A stretch of DNA of 64,000 nt, from the NCBI GenBank assembly GCA_013396635.1, contig WBMW01001504.1, positions 28,224-92,223 of the forward strand, read 5' to 3'. Under the pieces are notes generated by a model. It did not search any database. It was not told where the DNA came from and saw only the letters and a list, made by a program, of their open reading frames with translations. Shown here piece by piece: positions 1 through 12,300 of this stretch (position 1 is the stretch's first letter; every line of letters starts with the position of its first letter). The DNA comes from Penelope pileata (Eukaryota > Chordata > Aves > Galliformes > Cracidae). Position numbers and translations under genes: made by a program.

Positions 1-102
1 CCACTTGGAACCCTGGATGTCTTGCACAACTCTTCGAATCAAGAAACCCTCGGCATCACCTATCCAGTATATTGTGTCTTTGCAGAGTAGCAGAGATGCT
101 AC
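1..102 (-). other. Exon-like segment or TRPM8 3' UTR at the window edge
   Basis: On the minus strand a strong acceptor (pyrimidine-rich run, then CTGACAG) precedes 34 open codons running off the edge, including KDTIYWIGDAEGFLIRR. I do not recognise a family; YWIG only loosely recalls beta-propeller YWTD repeats. Since no poly(A) signal ends TRPM8 before this point, the segment may simply be TRPM8 3' UTR. An unrelated downstream gene is less likely, because an internal exon would need earlier exons to its right, inside TRPM8. Confidence 0.3.
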
Positions 103-331
103 CTGTCAGGAAATGAAAGAAATATTAAAAGAGTACCTTAAATGGACAATCTAGCATCTGATATTGAAGATAGGGAGAGACGCTTAGGAAGGGCATGTAG
201 TGATATGACAAGGCAAGTGGTTTTAAAACCATTACCATTAACAATGGATGCAGAGAAATCATTCAGGTCAGATAAACTGTTTAAAGAGGGCTTACCCTGC
301 TCAGGTAGCTGCTTTTGGATTTCAGTTGTAC

Positions 332-382
332 TCATTTGATTTTGCTGGAAATCTCTTTTAGAAGGCCTTTCAATCCAGAGAG
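332..382 (-). CDS. TRPM8: TRPM8 exon 24 (last coding exon, stop TGA)
   Basis: It codes residues 1080-1095 (LSGLKGLLKEISSKIK) and the TGA at 334-332, matching the human C-terminus LNDLKGLLKEIANKIK. The acceptor is CTTAAG after a pyrimidine-rich run. Gly1082 stands where human has Asp in the coiled coil. The 3' UTR continues left of 332. Confidence 0.96.
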   Translation of the reverse strand, partial: LSGLKGLLKEISSKIK

Positions 383-3300
383 CTTAAGGAGAAAAAGAAA
401 AGGAAACTTTGTATTTAAGCTCAATCTAACTCACTCCTACAGATGACTGCACCTCAGAATGAAGGAAAGGGAAGAGAACAAAACAAGCAACCAGTTGTAA
501 ACACTTGTTATATTTTACAACACAGTCGTAAAATATTCTAAAACATACAAACCCTTGAAAATCAGCATCAAACAAATAACATCAGCAACATAATCTGAAC
601 TCCGGCTTAACTGGATGCCCTGGGGATGTCAGCCATTAGAGAGCAAGAAATCTTTGTATCGCTTAGTCACATCATGGTGGCACATGCAGTGTTAATATTG
701 CTTTTCACACAAAAGTAATACTGATAAGTAATGTCAGTTACGAGTAATTGCCTCTCCAAGTATTGTCTCAAATAAAATAGTACTTGAAAGGTCTCTCCCA
801 ATTACAGGTTTCAGCAATGCAGTGAGCTCTCATACATATGTAATTGAGCTATTTAGCAAGCAGGCATCACAACAGCTAAAAGCTCCAGTCTGTACCCTAT
901 CTCCTTTTCTACTTCAGATCAGAGATGGCTCATCAGTGTAATTCTAGCACTGTGATTTGGGGAGAGCAAGGTCTTTTTCCCTTTGGAAAGTACTGGGATT
1001 TTTCAGAAAAAAAATGCTTTGGAGAGATCTCTCTCCCATGTGCAGCTGCCTTTAAATTCTAGAGCAATACAGATGCACTATCAGAAGAAACAACAGCATA
1101 AAGTGAAGTACAAAAGGCCATCTGGAGCAGCCCTAAGAGGTAGCATTCACTAAACAGTCTCTACCAAGGCCTATGGTGGAGTAATTTCACAATTTCTCCA
1201 AGTTCTTCTCAAAGTCTAACCTAACCCTCCCACGCTGTAACGGGCACTCATTATTCATCGGGACATCCATATCAGGTTGAAAGAAAAGTTTAAGCATGAG
1301 CCTTGATCATGCTTAGGTCTCAGTAATATCCATAGGCTTGTTTTATTATAGGCGGAAGTCTATTTTAGTCACACTCTCAAATATAATACACATTGTCAAG
1401 CTCTTTTCAGTATCACAGCCACATAAAGCACACTTTTTGAGAATGGTGTGCTCCCCAGTAGATTGGTAGCTTTGTGTAGCTTCAACTGGTCATTTAAATT
1501 GCAATTTGAGACATTGCAAACCCTGAAATATTTATGGAGCACTTTCCATTTGCCTAGCAGGTCTTGCCTATGCTATCTTTTAGTTCCACCAGGATTGTAA
1601 CAATATCTGAACCGCCAAATTCCAAAAATGTGGAATTATCATGTGCCTTCAGAACGAGAGGATAGATGTGACAGCAGTTGTGTTTGAGAAGAGTATATTC
1701 TGTGTAATGCCTCTTCTTTCTGTCCATGTTGCAAGGGTCATATAAGCAGCTGAACACTGGAGTTTTGTAAACGTAAGTCGATTTAAAAAATCACAGAACA
1801 GCTGAGTGGACCACTGAAGGGATCACTAGGGATCATCCATGTTACTGCTGTCCATCCAATAAAGAGTCCTGAAAAGCACTTTTCCGAGGCTAAGAAAACA
1901 TCTTTCTTTTCCATTTTCCAGCACGCTATGAAGCTACATATAGCCCCAAAGGTGCAAAGGAGCACATTGAAAAAATGCAATGAAAATGGGGTCCTGGTGA
2001 TATAGAACTAAGTAAGAAAATGATTCATTTTCCATGTTTATGAGTACCTGCTTTACAGACACAGGCACATCCCTATTAGGGTAGTATGAAACACAAGTAC
2101 CTTTGCATCCAGTTGTCTAAATCGATGCACCATCCTGAAAACAGAAGGAAGACACAGAAGACGGGGCTGAGTCCAGGTATTAAAGAAGTCTTGGCTAACC
2201 AACCTCGTTTTGCAAACCTGCTCAGAACTGCCTTGCAGAAATCTTATCTGTAGTTAACACATCTACTCCTCATTAGCCAAAAAGTATAAGTAAGGCAACT
2301 ACAGATTTTGAAGCCTTCTGAAGACTTCTGTCTTTGCAGGTACTTGGAGTTCAGTTTCAAAACAGATTGTCTGCAGATGCCCCTGGTTGGGAACATCAGT
2401 GTTTCATACATCCAAGAAGACACGGCTGGCATTGCTTTTATTATTAGCACGTTAACCTAACATGCGAATTATTGTCAGTGCTGCACTTCTCCATTTTTCT
2501 TGTCAAGACTTTTCTGCTTCAAATTTAAACCACCAATTTTTGTATTTAACGTATTATCCAAAGCTGAGTGCTCTTATTTAGTCTTAACATATATGTTTAT
2601 TTGTGAATGGCAATATCCACATCAGGGGTAGAGAAGCATGGAGGACCCTGGTATTTTCCATTTGTTCTTATAATCTCTACTCTTACATTTTATTTAGGTA
2701 AATTCTGAAGCTCTTGGAAGCTAGCTAAGAAACTAAGACATCAAACACAGCAGGTGACATTGCTGCTTTGTAGTTCTCTTTAATTTCTCTTTCCTCCAAT
2801 ACTGTTACTATGAAAATGGTGGGCTTGATCCCAAAGATCATCAGAGCATCGCAATGTGGTAGTCAGCATTTTACCAGCCCAATCAACTATTTCTGAAGCC
2901 AGTATGCAGCATCTGATAAAAAAAAAGAAAGGAATTATTATATCTAAAAATAAAAAGGCAAGTTTATACTGAGTTTATTTATACACCCTTGTAAAAATTT
3001 AGAGCTGCTGAAGACTTGGTACCACTAAAAATGTTTAAAATAAAGTTAACAAAATGAAGACAAAGTAGGGTAGACATACTCTTCTGATGTATCACTTGCT
3101 TTGGCATTGATTTTGACAAGGTAATTTTCCTTCATGACAGCTTCCCATGACAGAGTTTCATTGTCCTCATTTTTGGAGCCTGGGGAGCACACATTTAAAA
3201 TAAATAAATAAAACAGAAAACACTAGATTCAGTCCTTTGGTGTCTCCAGTACCAAGATGCAAAAAGGCTAGGTTAGAGCTTACATTCAGAGGCTAACAAT

Positions 3301-6300
3301 TGCCTTATTTGCGGACAACACATTCACAGCCTCAATTCCCACCTGTGATAAGGCTCTGATAAACATGATACTAATGCACTTTATTTTATGCTCCTGGCAT
3401 GACAGAACTGGTTAAAAAAAAAAACAACAGAAAAGTCTACCTGAATTTTTTGAGTCTTGGCTAGCATGAATGCTTTGGCAACCATTCAACCAGGCAAAGG
3501 ACATTTCATAAAGTTCCTAAGTGGGTTTCAACATTATTCCACATTGGACAACTAAGCCCAACAGCTGTTAAGAACGCGTATGACTTATTGAATTAAAAGA
3601 TTTCAAAATGCTGAAATATTACCTTCTCTAAAAAGTATCTCCTGTCGACGCCATTAATCAAAAGAATCAAATAATGGCAAAGAGCAAGACATGGTCTGAG
3701 GAATTAAAATAATCTAGCGTAATACTTCTGCATTTAACCTGTTCCAACTGGATTAGCACAAACCACATGAGTCTTAATAATAAAAGGTCAGCAATGTTTT
3801 CCCCCTCAGAAGTCAGCAAATGGTCTGTACATTAATTTTAGTCTCTCCTATCTGTTGGCAGCTCCAGACCACCTGCTGCTCTCTAAAGAGGCACCACTCT
3901 CTGTGGACCTTTAGGAGGAGTCAGTTCAGTCACAGAGGTGTGCAGGCATGTGTCTGTCACAACAAGCTCAGAAGAAATTTAAGCACAAAAAGCTGTAGAA
4001 GCAAGGAATGGAACTGCATATATATATATAGAACAGTGTATGAGGAGTAACACTGAAATAGTAAAGAAAATATTCTTCATTGCACTCTTTGGGTTCAATA
4101 AATCTATGTTTCACATGGCACACAGCTTTGACATTAATATCATAAGGCATATCCCTCTTCAGCACCACATAGTCACAGAGCATGATAATTATACTATTTG
4201 AGATCTGAGCTGTGTTTCTCCAACACAGATACATATTTCATTCTGGTAAACCTACAATGACAGCGTGTTGTGCTAGAGGCAAGGGAGAAAGGAATTTTCC
4301 AAAGTATGAATTTTCTGCCATTGATCACTCTGAAACCCTCAAATACCCTTTGTTAGGGGGAAAAAAAAAGAAAGCCAACACCTGACAAATTATTTAAACC
4401 CCGATCTCTACACACAGTGCTACTCTTACGTCATTTATTCTTCCAGTTACCAACAGGCATCTACTCGCCCAAATCACAAACAGATTATTTCTGTAAAAGT
4501 TAAGTATCGAAGCAGGGATTTCACAAGTCAATATAGCAGAGTGCTTTCTCCATGCAGTCCTCAGCTTCCAACAATATCTCAAAGTGATGTTCTGGCTTTA
4601 GTGAATTCTTTCATTTGCTTTCATTACCAGATCATCTGTTGAACAACCTTCTCAGGCAGGGAAGAGCTTTGGACAGGCAAGTTAATTTAGTCAACGCTAA
4701 GTAATTTTATAGCTCAAAGCACGCATCTTTCTGCTGCGAGACAACAGTCAGGATGCTGATGGAGGGAAATGGGTCTGTCTATTAACTCTACTTATCATCT
4801 CTCATCTGCTTCTGAATGGCACTTCAAAATTGAAGACATTCCATTTGTTGAGGGGAAAACAAGCTTGTTAAAAACGATTCATATCTGTGCTTTCTAATAG
4901 AGGAAATAAGGAGTATTTGGTAGAGGACTAAGCCACTTGTGCATTTTTGAGGTGTTTTGTCCATGTCCACAGGTCCAGGAGAGTCTCTGCATTTCTTTCC
5001 ATCACACACTAGCAGACAGAAGAGCCTGCGAAGAAAACAACTACCAGACTGCCCTTGCAGCTAATAGCTGTATTAGCTGTCAGATTGTAAAGGAAAGAAA
5101 AAAAATTCCAGAACGTAGAGTAGAAATCTTAGATGAAAACCACCCGTTGTACAATTTCAACTTTTGGAGCATACAAAACCACTTGAGAACAGTGCAGGAG
5201 GAATATACTACCAGATGCTGCTGACCAATAGGTTACTTTACATTTTTTGTGCAGAACATGCAGATCACTTTCAGCTGCTGCAAGTTCTAGATGAATTTAT
5301 TCAATGTTCTAACACAAAAAACTTTCAAAATTAGCAAGCACCATAGACAGCCCTAAAACGATACAATTAATCTGAAGACTTATTTGATTTACATGCATGA
5401 AGTAATTCTGCGTGCCAAACCAAAGCTATTGGGGGATAGGGGGCAAGAATCCCAGTGAAAGCAACATTGTTTTTTTCAATATCTAGTTAGAATTTTAGCA
5501 TTAAAAGTTAGCAATATAATTTCCTGTATCCAAGACAGACCACAAATTTGAGTTGAAGGATTATTATAGCTCAGACCAAGCAGGAGGCTTTGATTTGTAT
5601 CTTATCAAAAAGACTTCCAGTGGTTTTGCCTTTGATGGAGAACATGAATGAATTCCTCCTTATTTCCACTACATCCAGTTCCTCGAGGGTCTACATGTCC
5701 TTGAGTACTTCCCACTCAAACATGATCTAGGTGGTTTAAGCACAGCACGTCATGAAAGAGCTGCAATGCATCTGCCACAGAGCTGACTGCCAAGCAGTAA
5801 GGAATAGTGCTACTCACAACAAATGGACGGCTCTTTACTTTCATTCTTACAGCAGCATTTAAAACATTTCCTCATCACCATGAATATATAGGCAAAGATG
5901 ACGAAAGGGAAGGGGATAGTCAAGCGACTGCAGTATTCTTGGACCAAGAAGTAACGCTGGAACTTCCACACTTGGTCATTGTTCTCTTGTACTGATCCAA
6001 CAGTGTAACTAACAGGCAAAGAAAGAGAAAATACATACATAACTATGTATTCTCCAAAGAACTCCAGCAGAGACAAGTTAGACAGTATTTATCTGTATTA
6101 TACGAGCGCTTGTTTTTGTAAAGTCATCATAGAGCCAGACATTTTCAGTGGTTAGAAGGTTATTGAGTTTGTACTCCTTTTCGGAGAGCTGTGTGAAAAC
6201 GTATGGAATAAGACAGTAAAAAAAAAAGAGCCAAAAATAAACTCCAAAAACTAGGAGCAGGGAGAAAATACTCCACACTTTCAATACCTTAGCTCTAGGC

Positions 6301-9300
6301 AATTTTCCTCCAGCCTAAACACATGAGAACAGAATGTTTCTCAGCAACAAACTCTCTCATTAATTCACCAGCTAACTTCTTTGTAAGCAAAAAAAATAAA
6401 AATAGGTCACTTACAGGGCAAAAAAAAGCTCTCACAATGTTCAGTAGAGGTACTAATGAGAGCTTCAGGCATGAATCAGACGTACTGTACTTTAGCTTTG
6501 TAGGAACCCAGCAAATCCAAAGCCATGAGAGCAAACAGTGCACAGAGTGCCTGACCTTTCATCGTTGTCACTAAATGGCAGGTGGAAGTTTTCAAAATGC
6601 CTGTGTTGAGATCCTAATGGACCCTTACATGGTATGGCCTAGGACCTTAACCTGCAAGTATGCTTGTGGAAATTATCTATTTTTTTACACGATAAATGCA
6701 ATCCCAAATTTCAAAAGTATTAATCTTGTCAGACTGAGTTACTACAGCAGTCTTTTTATGACACAATGCTTTTATTAAATAGAACTGCTGTATGATAATG
6801 ACAGGTGTGTCACAACTCTGAATCTGCTGCTCATTTTTCTGACTTGTGCCACAGGCAATGGGACACTTAGCTATGTATAAACGGACATTGTCTTGAAAAA
6901 CTACATCACCTCTGTTTCTGTATGGTAATTTATCTTATTTTAATATTTTATGATTCTATATAAACTTACTGATTGTGGATCTTCCACTCAGGAGACTATT
7001 GGTGGCCCCGCAGCTCCCTCATGGCAGCCCCACAGCTCCCTCACAGCGGCCCTGCAGCCCCTCACAGGGAGCAGAGGGGCAGAACTGAGCTCTGATCTCT
7101 GGAGATAGTGACAATGCCCAATGAAAAGACTCTGCCCCAGAGGTGAGGGCATGGCACTGCTGCCTGGGGCAGCAGCCAAAGCCCCACTCTGCTGGAGCTC
7201 GGGGGGCGCTCGGGTATGGCCCTCAGCCACAGGGTTTAATTTTTTTTAGGTAGTCCCATGTGGGGCCAGAAGTTGAACTAGTTGATCCTTGTTGGTCCCT
7301 TCCAACTCTGAATATTCTGTGATTCAACAATTCTTTGGAATTAAGCAGCTCTGTACTTCATACTTAATCTCATGGTAAGATTCTATTGCGCAGTATATCT
7401 GGTCAGGAAATCCTGCCCCCACAGAAGGAAGCAGAGCCACAAAAAGACAGCTTTCCTTAGCACAGGAGTCATACATCCCAAATTTTCTACAGCATGGATA
7501 GTGGAAACACAGGCAACCACAGGCCCATTGAAAACTTCGAGTACATAATCAACTGTCTCAGATTGTTTAGCTGACAGCTCTTCCCTCAGGCTGGTGATGA
7601 CTAGGTGCTGCTTAATAGTTTCCAGTTTTAAAAATATTAAACCTGTACAATACCTAAGCACGTAACATAGCCTGGGCTCCAAAAACACAGCTCAAGGGAA
7701 ACTCAATTATTCCTTTCATAAAACCAAAATCTCAGAAATCTGCTTTTTTTCCATAGAACAGATATGGCAGCTTTTACATACAAAGACGAACAAACCTTTT
7801 GGGGCAAATCCCATTTATTGCATTGCTCTCTTTAGTAACTGCATGCAGGGAATACTTACAAAATGAGTAAAAGGACAGGCAGCAAATCATCCCAGGACCC
7901 TGTTCCAGTTTTGATCAGATTGCTGTGAGAATAACCTTGCCTTTGTTCACCTTCCCACCCCACCCTTAAATTGACAGGTCGCTTTCGAGCTGGAAATCCT
8001 GTCCAGAGATAGGCAGACTCCAAGGCATGGCTTCCCGCCATTTTCCAGAGAGAGTGATACAGTGATCACAAGAAAATGGTCGCTCCTTTATTACGTACCC
8101 AAACATGGCCACAAGTAGGTTCACAAGGAGGATGTTGGTTGAGAGCATGTATATGCACACCAGGGGAATAGTAATCCACTCTGGGAAGCGAGGTTGGTTG
8201 TTGGCATCCAGTTCCACGCACAAGGGCTTGGACTCATTCCCAGAAAAGGTGCAGCGGTCAAAATTGTAGGTGGTACCTCAAAAGGCAAGAGTGGAGAGCA
8301 AACAGTGAACCCTCTCCATCTCTTTCTGTTGGTCCAGCCCCAGAAACTGCAACTGAACACAACGTGAGTTGCTTCCTCTTTCCCCCCTCCCCATCAGACA
8401 TAAAAGCTTGCTTTGCTGCTCTTTGGAAAAAAATAGGACAAAATGGGAGATGCTGTGTCTCAAATATGGACAGCTATTTCAAACATCTAGGCAGGTAAGA
8501 AGGCTGGTTGTAGGGAGCACCTAGAGACAGGTGGCAGCAGAGCAGGACTGAATGGTCAGAAATCACCAGACGTGGAGGAGCTTCAAAGCTTGGACAATCT
8601 GTCAGTTGCTGACCGCCTGAAGACTACAGATGAAGGAAACCCTCTTCCACTCAAATAGTGGCCTGGACAACTGCTGAAAGGACAGAGCCTTCCACCAACC
8701 ACAGGACATAGCTACCGTCTACATCATCAGGGTAATGGCCAAACATAGCCAGGTATGGCTCGTAGATGACGGATCGAAATATCCATTCCCAGCGGTGCTC
8801 ATTCTTCCTCAGGATGCCTTGCCTGGCCACACCAAAGGCCACCATCCACACAGCAAAGAGGAAGAGAAAGAAGAAGACATCTATCATCTGAAAAAGGACA
8901 AGAAGCCAATACATCAGTGTCGCACTCCTGCTTGTTGCAAGCCACACATCATTTTTCTCCCTGATATATAGAGAACAAGTATCAGAAAAGCCAACATGGG
9001 TATCACCATTTCAATGCAAATTTTCAGATCAATGCCCAATAAATTTACAGTCACCAACACAAATGTACAGAAATAATAGACCATTCCCATGAGGGGAGCT
9101 TCAAAAATGTTTTCACAACAGTAAAAACAAGACATTTCAGAATATATACTTCCACACTTTTCAGACAGGCTCCTTTTACAAATGCAAGATCCACATGTAA
9201 AGACTATTTTTGTGAAACAACCACAGCAGTAAACCTTGCAGCCAAGCATCAGGTGAAAGCAGTCACCACTTCTGTAAACATCACCCTGAATGGGTTAAAA

Positions 9301-12300
9301 CTGGTATTAATATTCCAGACATTCTGGCTAGAGGTTTCCTAAATTTCCAGCTCTCAATAACACAAAGATATGTGAAGACTGGTGATATTCTATTTAAGCT
9401 TTTCCATTCATGCAGATCAAGCTCCACCGAGGTCTGCCTTCTTCTAGCCAAGCGGAGTTATTATTAGACTTACTCAAAAACTTGCCTCTTTTGAAGGAGA
9501 CCAAACAAGAGAAAGATGTAGAAGGAGAAAAATTCTGTGCTTCCACTTCACAAGGCACTCTATTCCCTAGTCTTCAGCTTTGAAGCACTAGTATAAGGCA
9601 AAATAAGGGCTTTCTGGGTAAGCTGTATTATGTGAAAGTGCAGAGTCTTCCTATTACCTTTCCCAGACTTCTGGGAAAGACCCTTCTTCTTACAAGGGAC
9701 AGAATCAGCCAGGCTGCTCCGTCAGAAACTGCTCAAGACCAGCTCCTAGTTGCTTGTGTGACAGATGCAGTGGCAGACAGCAGTCCTCCTCCTACACCTT
9801 TTGTTATTATTTTTGTTTTTAGGGAACACTCGTGAGTAGCAAGAGTATATGAAATACACCACAGAAACATTTGAGATACGCAAGACAAAAGCTACCAGGA
9901 AGAAAAAATCTCTCTTCTGTTCTTCAGTCTGATCTTTTTTAAGACTAAAATTCAACCTTGCACAGAGGAGGAGAAAAGGGCCTTGCTCTTAATTAGGTCC
10001 TATTTAAATCTTAATTAATTCTGTTTAGAATATTTAACAGAAGGAGTGAACTTGGTGCCATCAGCAGAACAGTGACAATATGAGGTCTTGTTAAATCATT
10101 TATTTAAACTCTCTTGAATCACTGCCAGAATCTTACCATCCTCTGCAGCATAATAATTTTGGGTCCTAGATTCCTACTAACGGTGAAAATATGGATCAGT
10201 CTCAGAGTAAAAACTATGTAGTCCAAACAGAAAATGACTCTCCCAGAATACCAAGAGCTTTCATCAGATGAGTGAAGCCTGATGGAGACAGCAAAAGAAA
10301 GTGAAGAGGAGCATTGGGTAAAGCGTGCAGAAATGTAAAAATGCATTGAAACACTGAGATGTGAGTGAAAAATGGATAACATGAAAACAGGGCACAGCCA
10401 CCCAGTGTCTCATGGCTCCTCCCACCAGGTGACATATGGTAGAATTTTTAAGTCCCCCTATGTTTACACACACCCTATCTTAACTAAAGCATTTCTATGT
10501 ATTCTTTTCCTTCCTAAAATTAACAGCAAGGAAATCTTCCACCTTCAGCTACTCCCCTAAGCCTCCAAAACCATCACAGTGCAACAACAATTCTGCTGCA
10601 ACGAGGGAACAATAACTAAATTACAGCTGACTCAACAATTACACTGGCAAATGTATTTCCCCCATTTGTTTGTCACAGTTGTTAACTCACCCACTCATGT
10701 AAAACAGTTTATGTGAGCTAATGACATTCTGTTAGACTATTGCAAGTAAAATTACAGTCCACTTAAATACACGACAGTACAGGTCAGAGAGTCCAGATTA
10801 AGATTCTAAATAGTCAATATTAGAAGCCAGGGAAAACCCCAAAGTGCTGCTGACTATCTGGGACATTAGCCATTTTGTCCTTCAAAGGTGATATGCTTTG
10901 TATCAGCAGACTTGAAGGCACTGTCATTAAATCTATGCCCATCTAAACCATCTTCTTGTAAACATGCACATGCAAGTCCAGAGATTAAGAAGGCCTATCC
11001 CAATGGCCCTGAAAGATCTGTGTTTAAGGAAGCCACTTCTGATTCCAGGAATAGACTCAACTTCCATTAAACAAAGTAGAGAAAACATTGTGTGCAGGTG
11101 CTCCCCCACCCACCTTTGTGAAGAACAGGGCGTTTCAGGAAAACACTGTTTCCCAAAAGCTAGGTACAGGCTGTAGTCAAAACATGGAAAGAAAGGAAGG
11201 CCATGGTGTGGCCAAAAGAAAAGATGCTACTTACCTGAACACAATCCCTGCTATAAAGTAGAAGATCGCTAGTGTATCCATAATGTTCCACAGATCTGAT
11301 AGATACTTACTGCCATTCATATACCACTAGGAGAGAGAAAAGCAGAAAGTAACAGTCAGAGAGCACTGGCCAGTTACTGGAGGAGATCATGCGTGAGTAC
11401 TTCCTCCCCCCATCTCTCCCATTGGATGGGGAAATATTCCACCCATTGCAACAACAAGGTTTGTTGCCTTGCCCAAATAAGACTTTGCAACACACAAGGG
11501 CTACACCAGAATTCAGACTGTTATTAATTTCCCCAAAAGTGAAGTAATGTGGGGAGGCAGCGGGGTCACTATTTCAGGGCAGTTGAAGTATCCTGGCTTC
11601 TCTTTCTTTAGAGCTAATTCAGTAATCTGTCCCTGGCTACATAGGTATGCTTTAGATCAAAGATGCAGATTTAATTGGTTCTTTTAACTACCAATTAGAA
11701 AAAGCTGTCTAACTCTGAATTGCAAGCCTAGTGAGAATCTCTACCCTTTCCCAACCTGAATGACTGGAATTGAAAATGTCTGCAATCTACTTCTAGATCC
11801 AAGTCAGAGAGAGCTTAATCCACTGGTCCTGATGGAACAGATCAAGCCCTGACTGTAAAACAAATCCATCACAAAGACTCTACAGAATACCAGCTGCTCA
11901 CATGGACTATGTAACCTTATTTATTTTTGGAATGGTCTGACTTGTGTAGCCAAAAAATCAACTCCAGCCACTCCATGCACATGCAGTTGTTGAAAGTAAT
12001 CCCAAGAAGTGGCAGATAACTGGAGATTCGAGAAGTCTATACAGGGCTGCAGCCTGTGTGGAGTGTGACTCGTAGAGGAGCACCAGCAGTTCATGAGGCA
12101 GAATGCTGGCACCTAGTGGCTCATGGCATCACTTTCTGGATTCTCTGCATATCCCAGAGCTGTAATTTGCTACAAACAGGGATTTTTTCTTCTTATTCTA
12201 TGCTGGAATAACAGATGCTTATTTTTGAATTTGCACAGTACTGAACAATAAAGCAAGAAAGCCAGAAATGGCAGTGAACTGGTGCTTTACATGATTCATA

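Noticed and set aside
1..150. SPP2, the gene downstream of TRPM8 in human
   Set aside because: The open frames at the edge do not resemble SPP2 on either strand.
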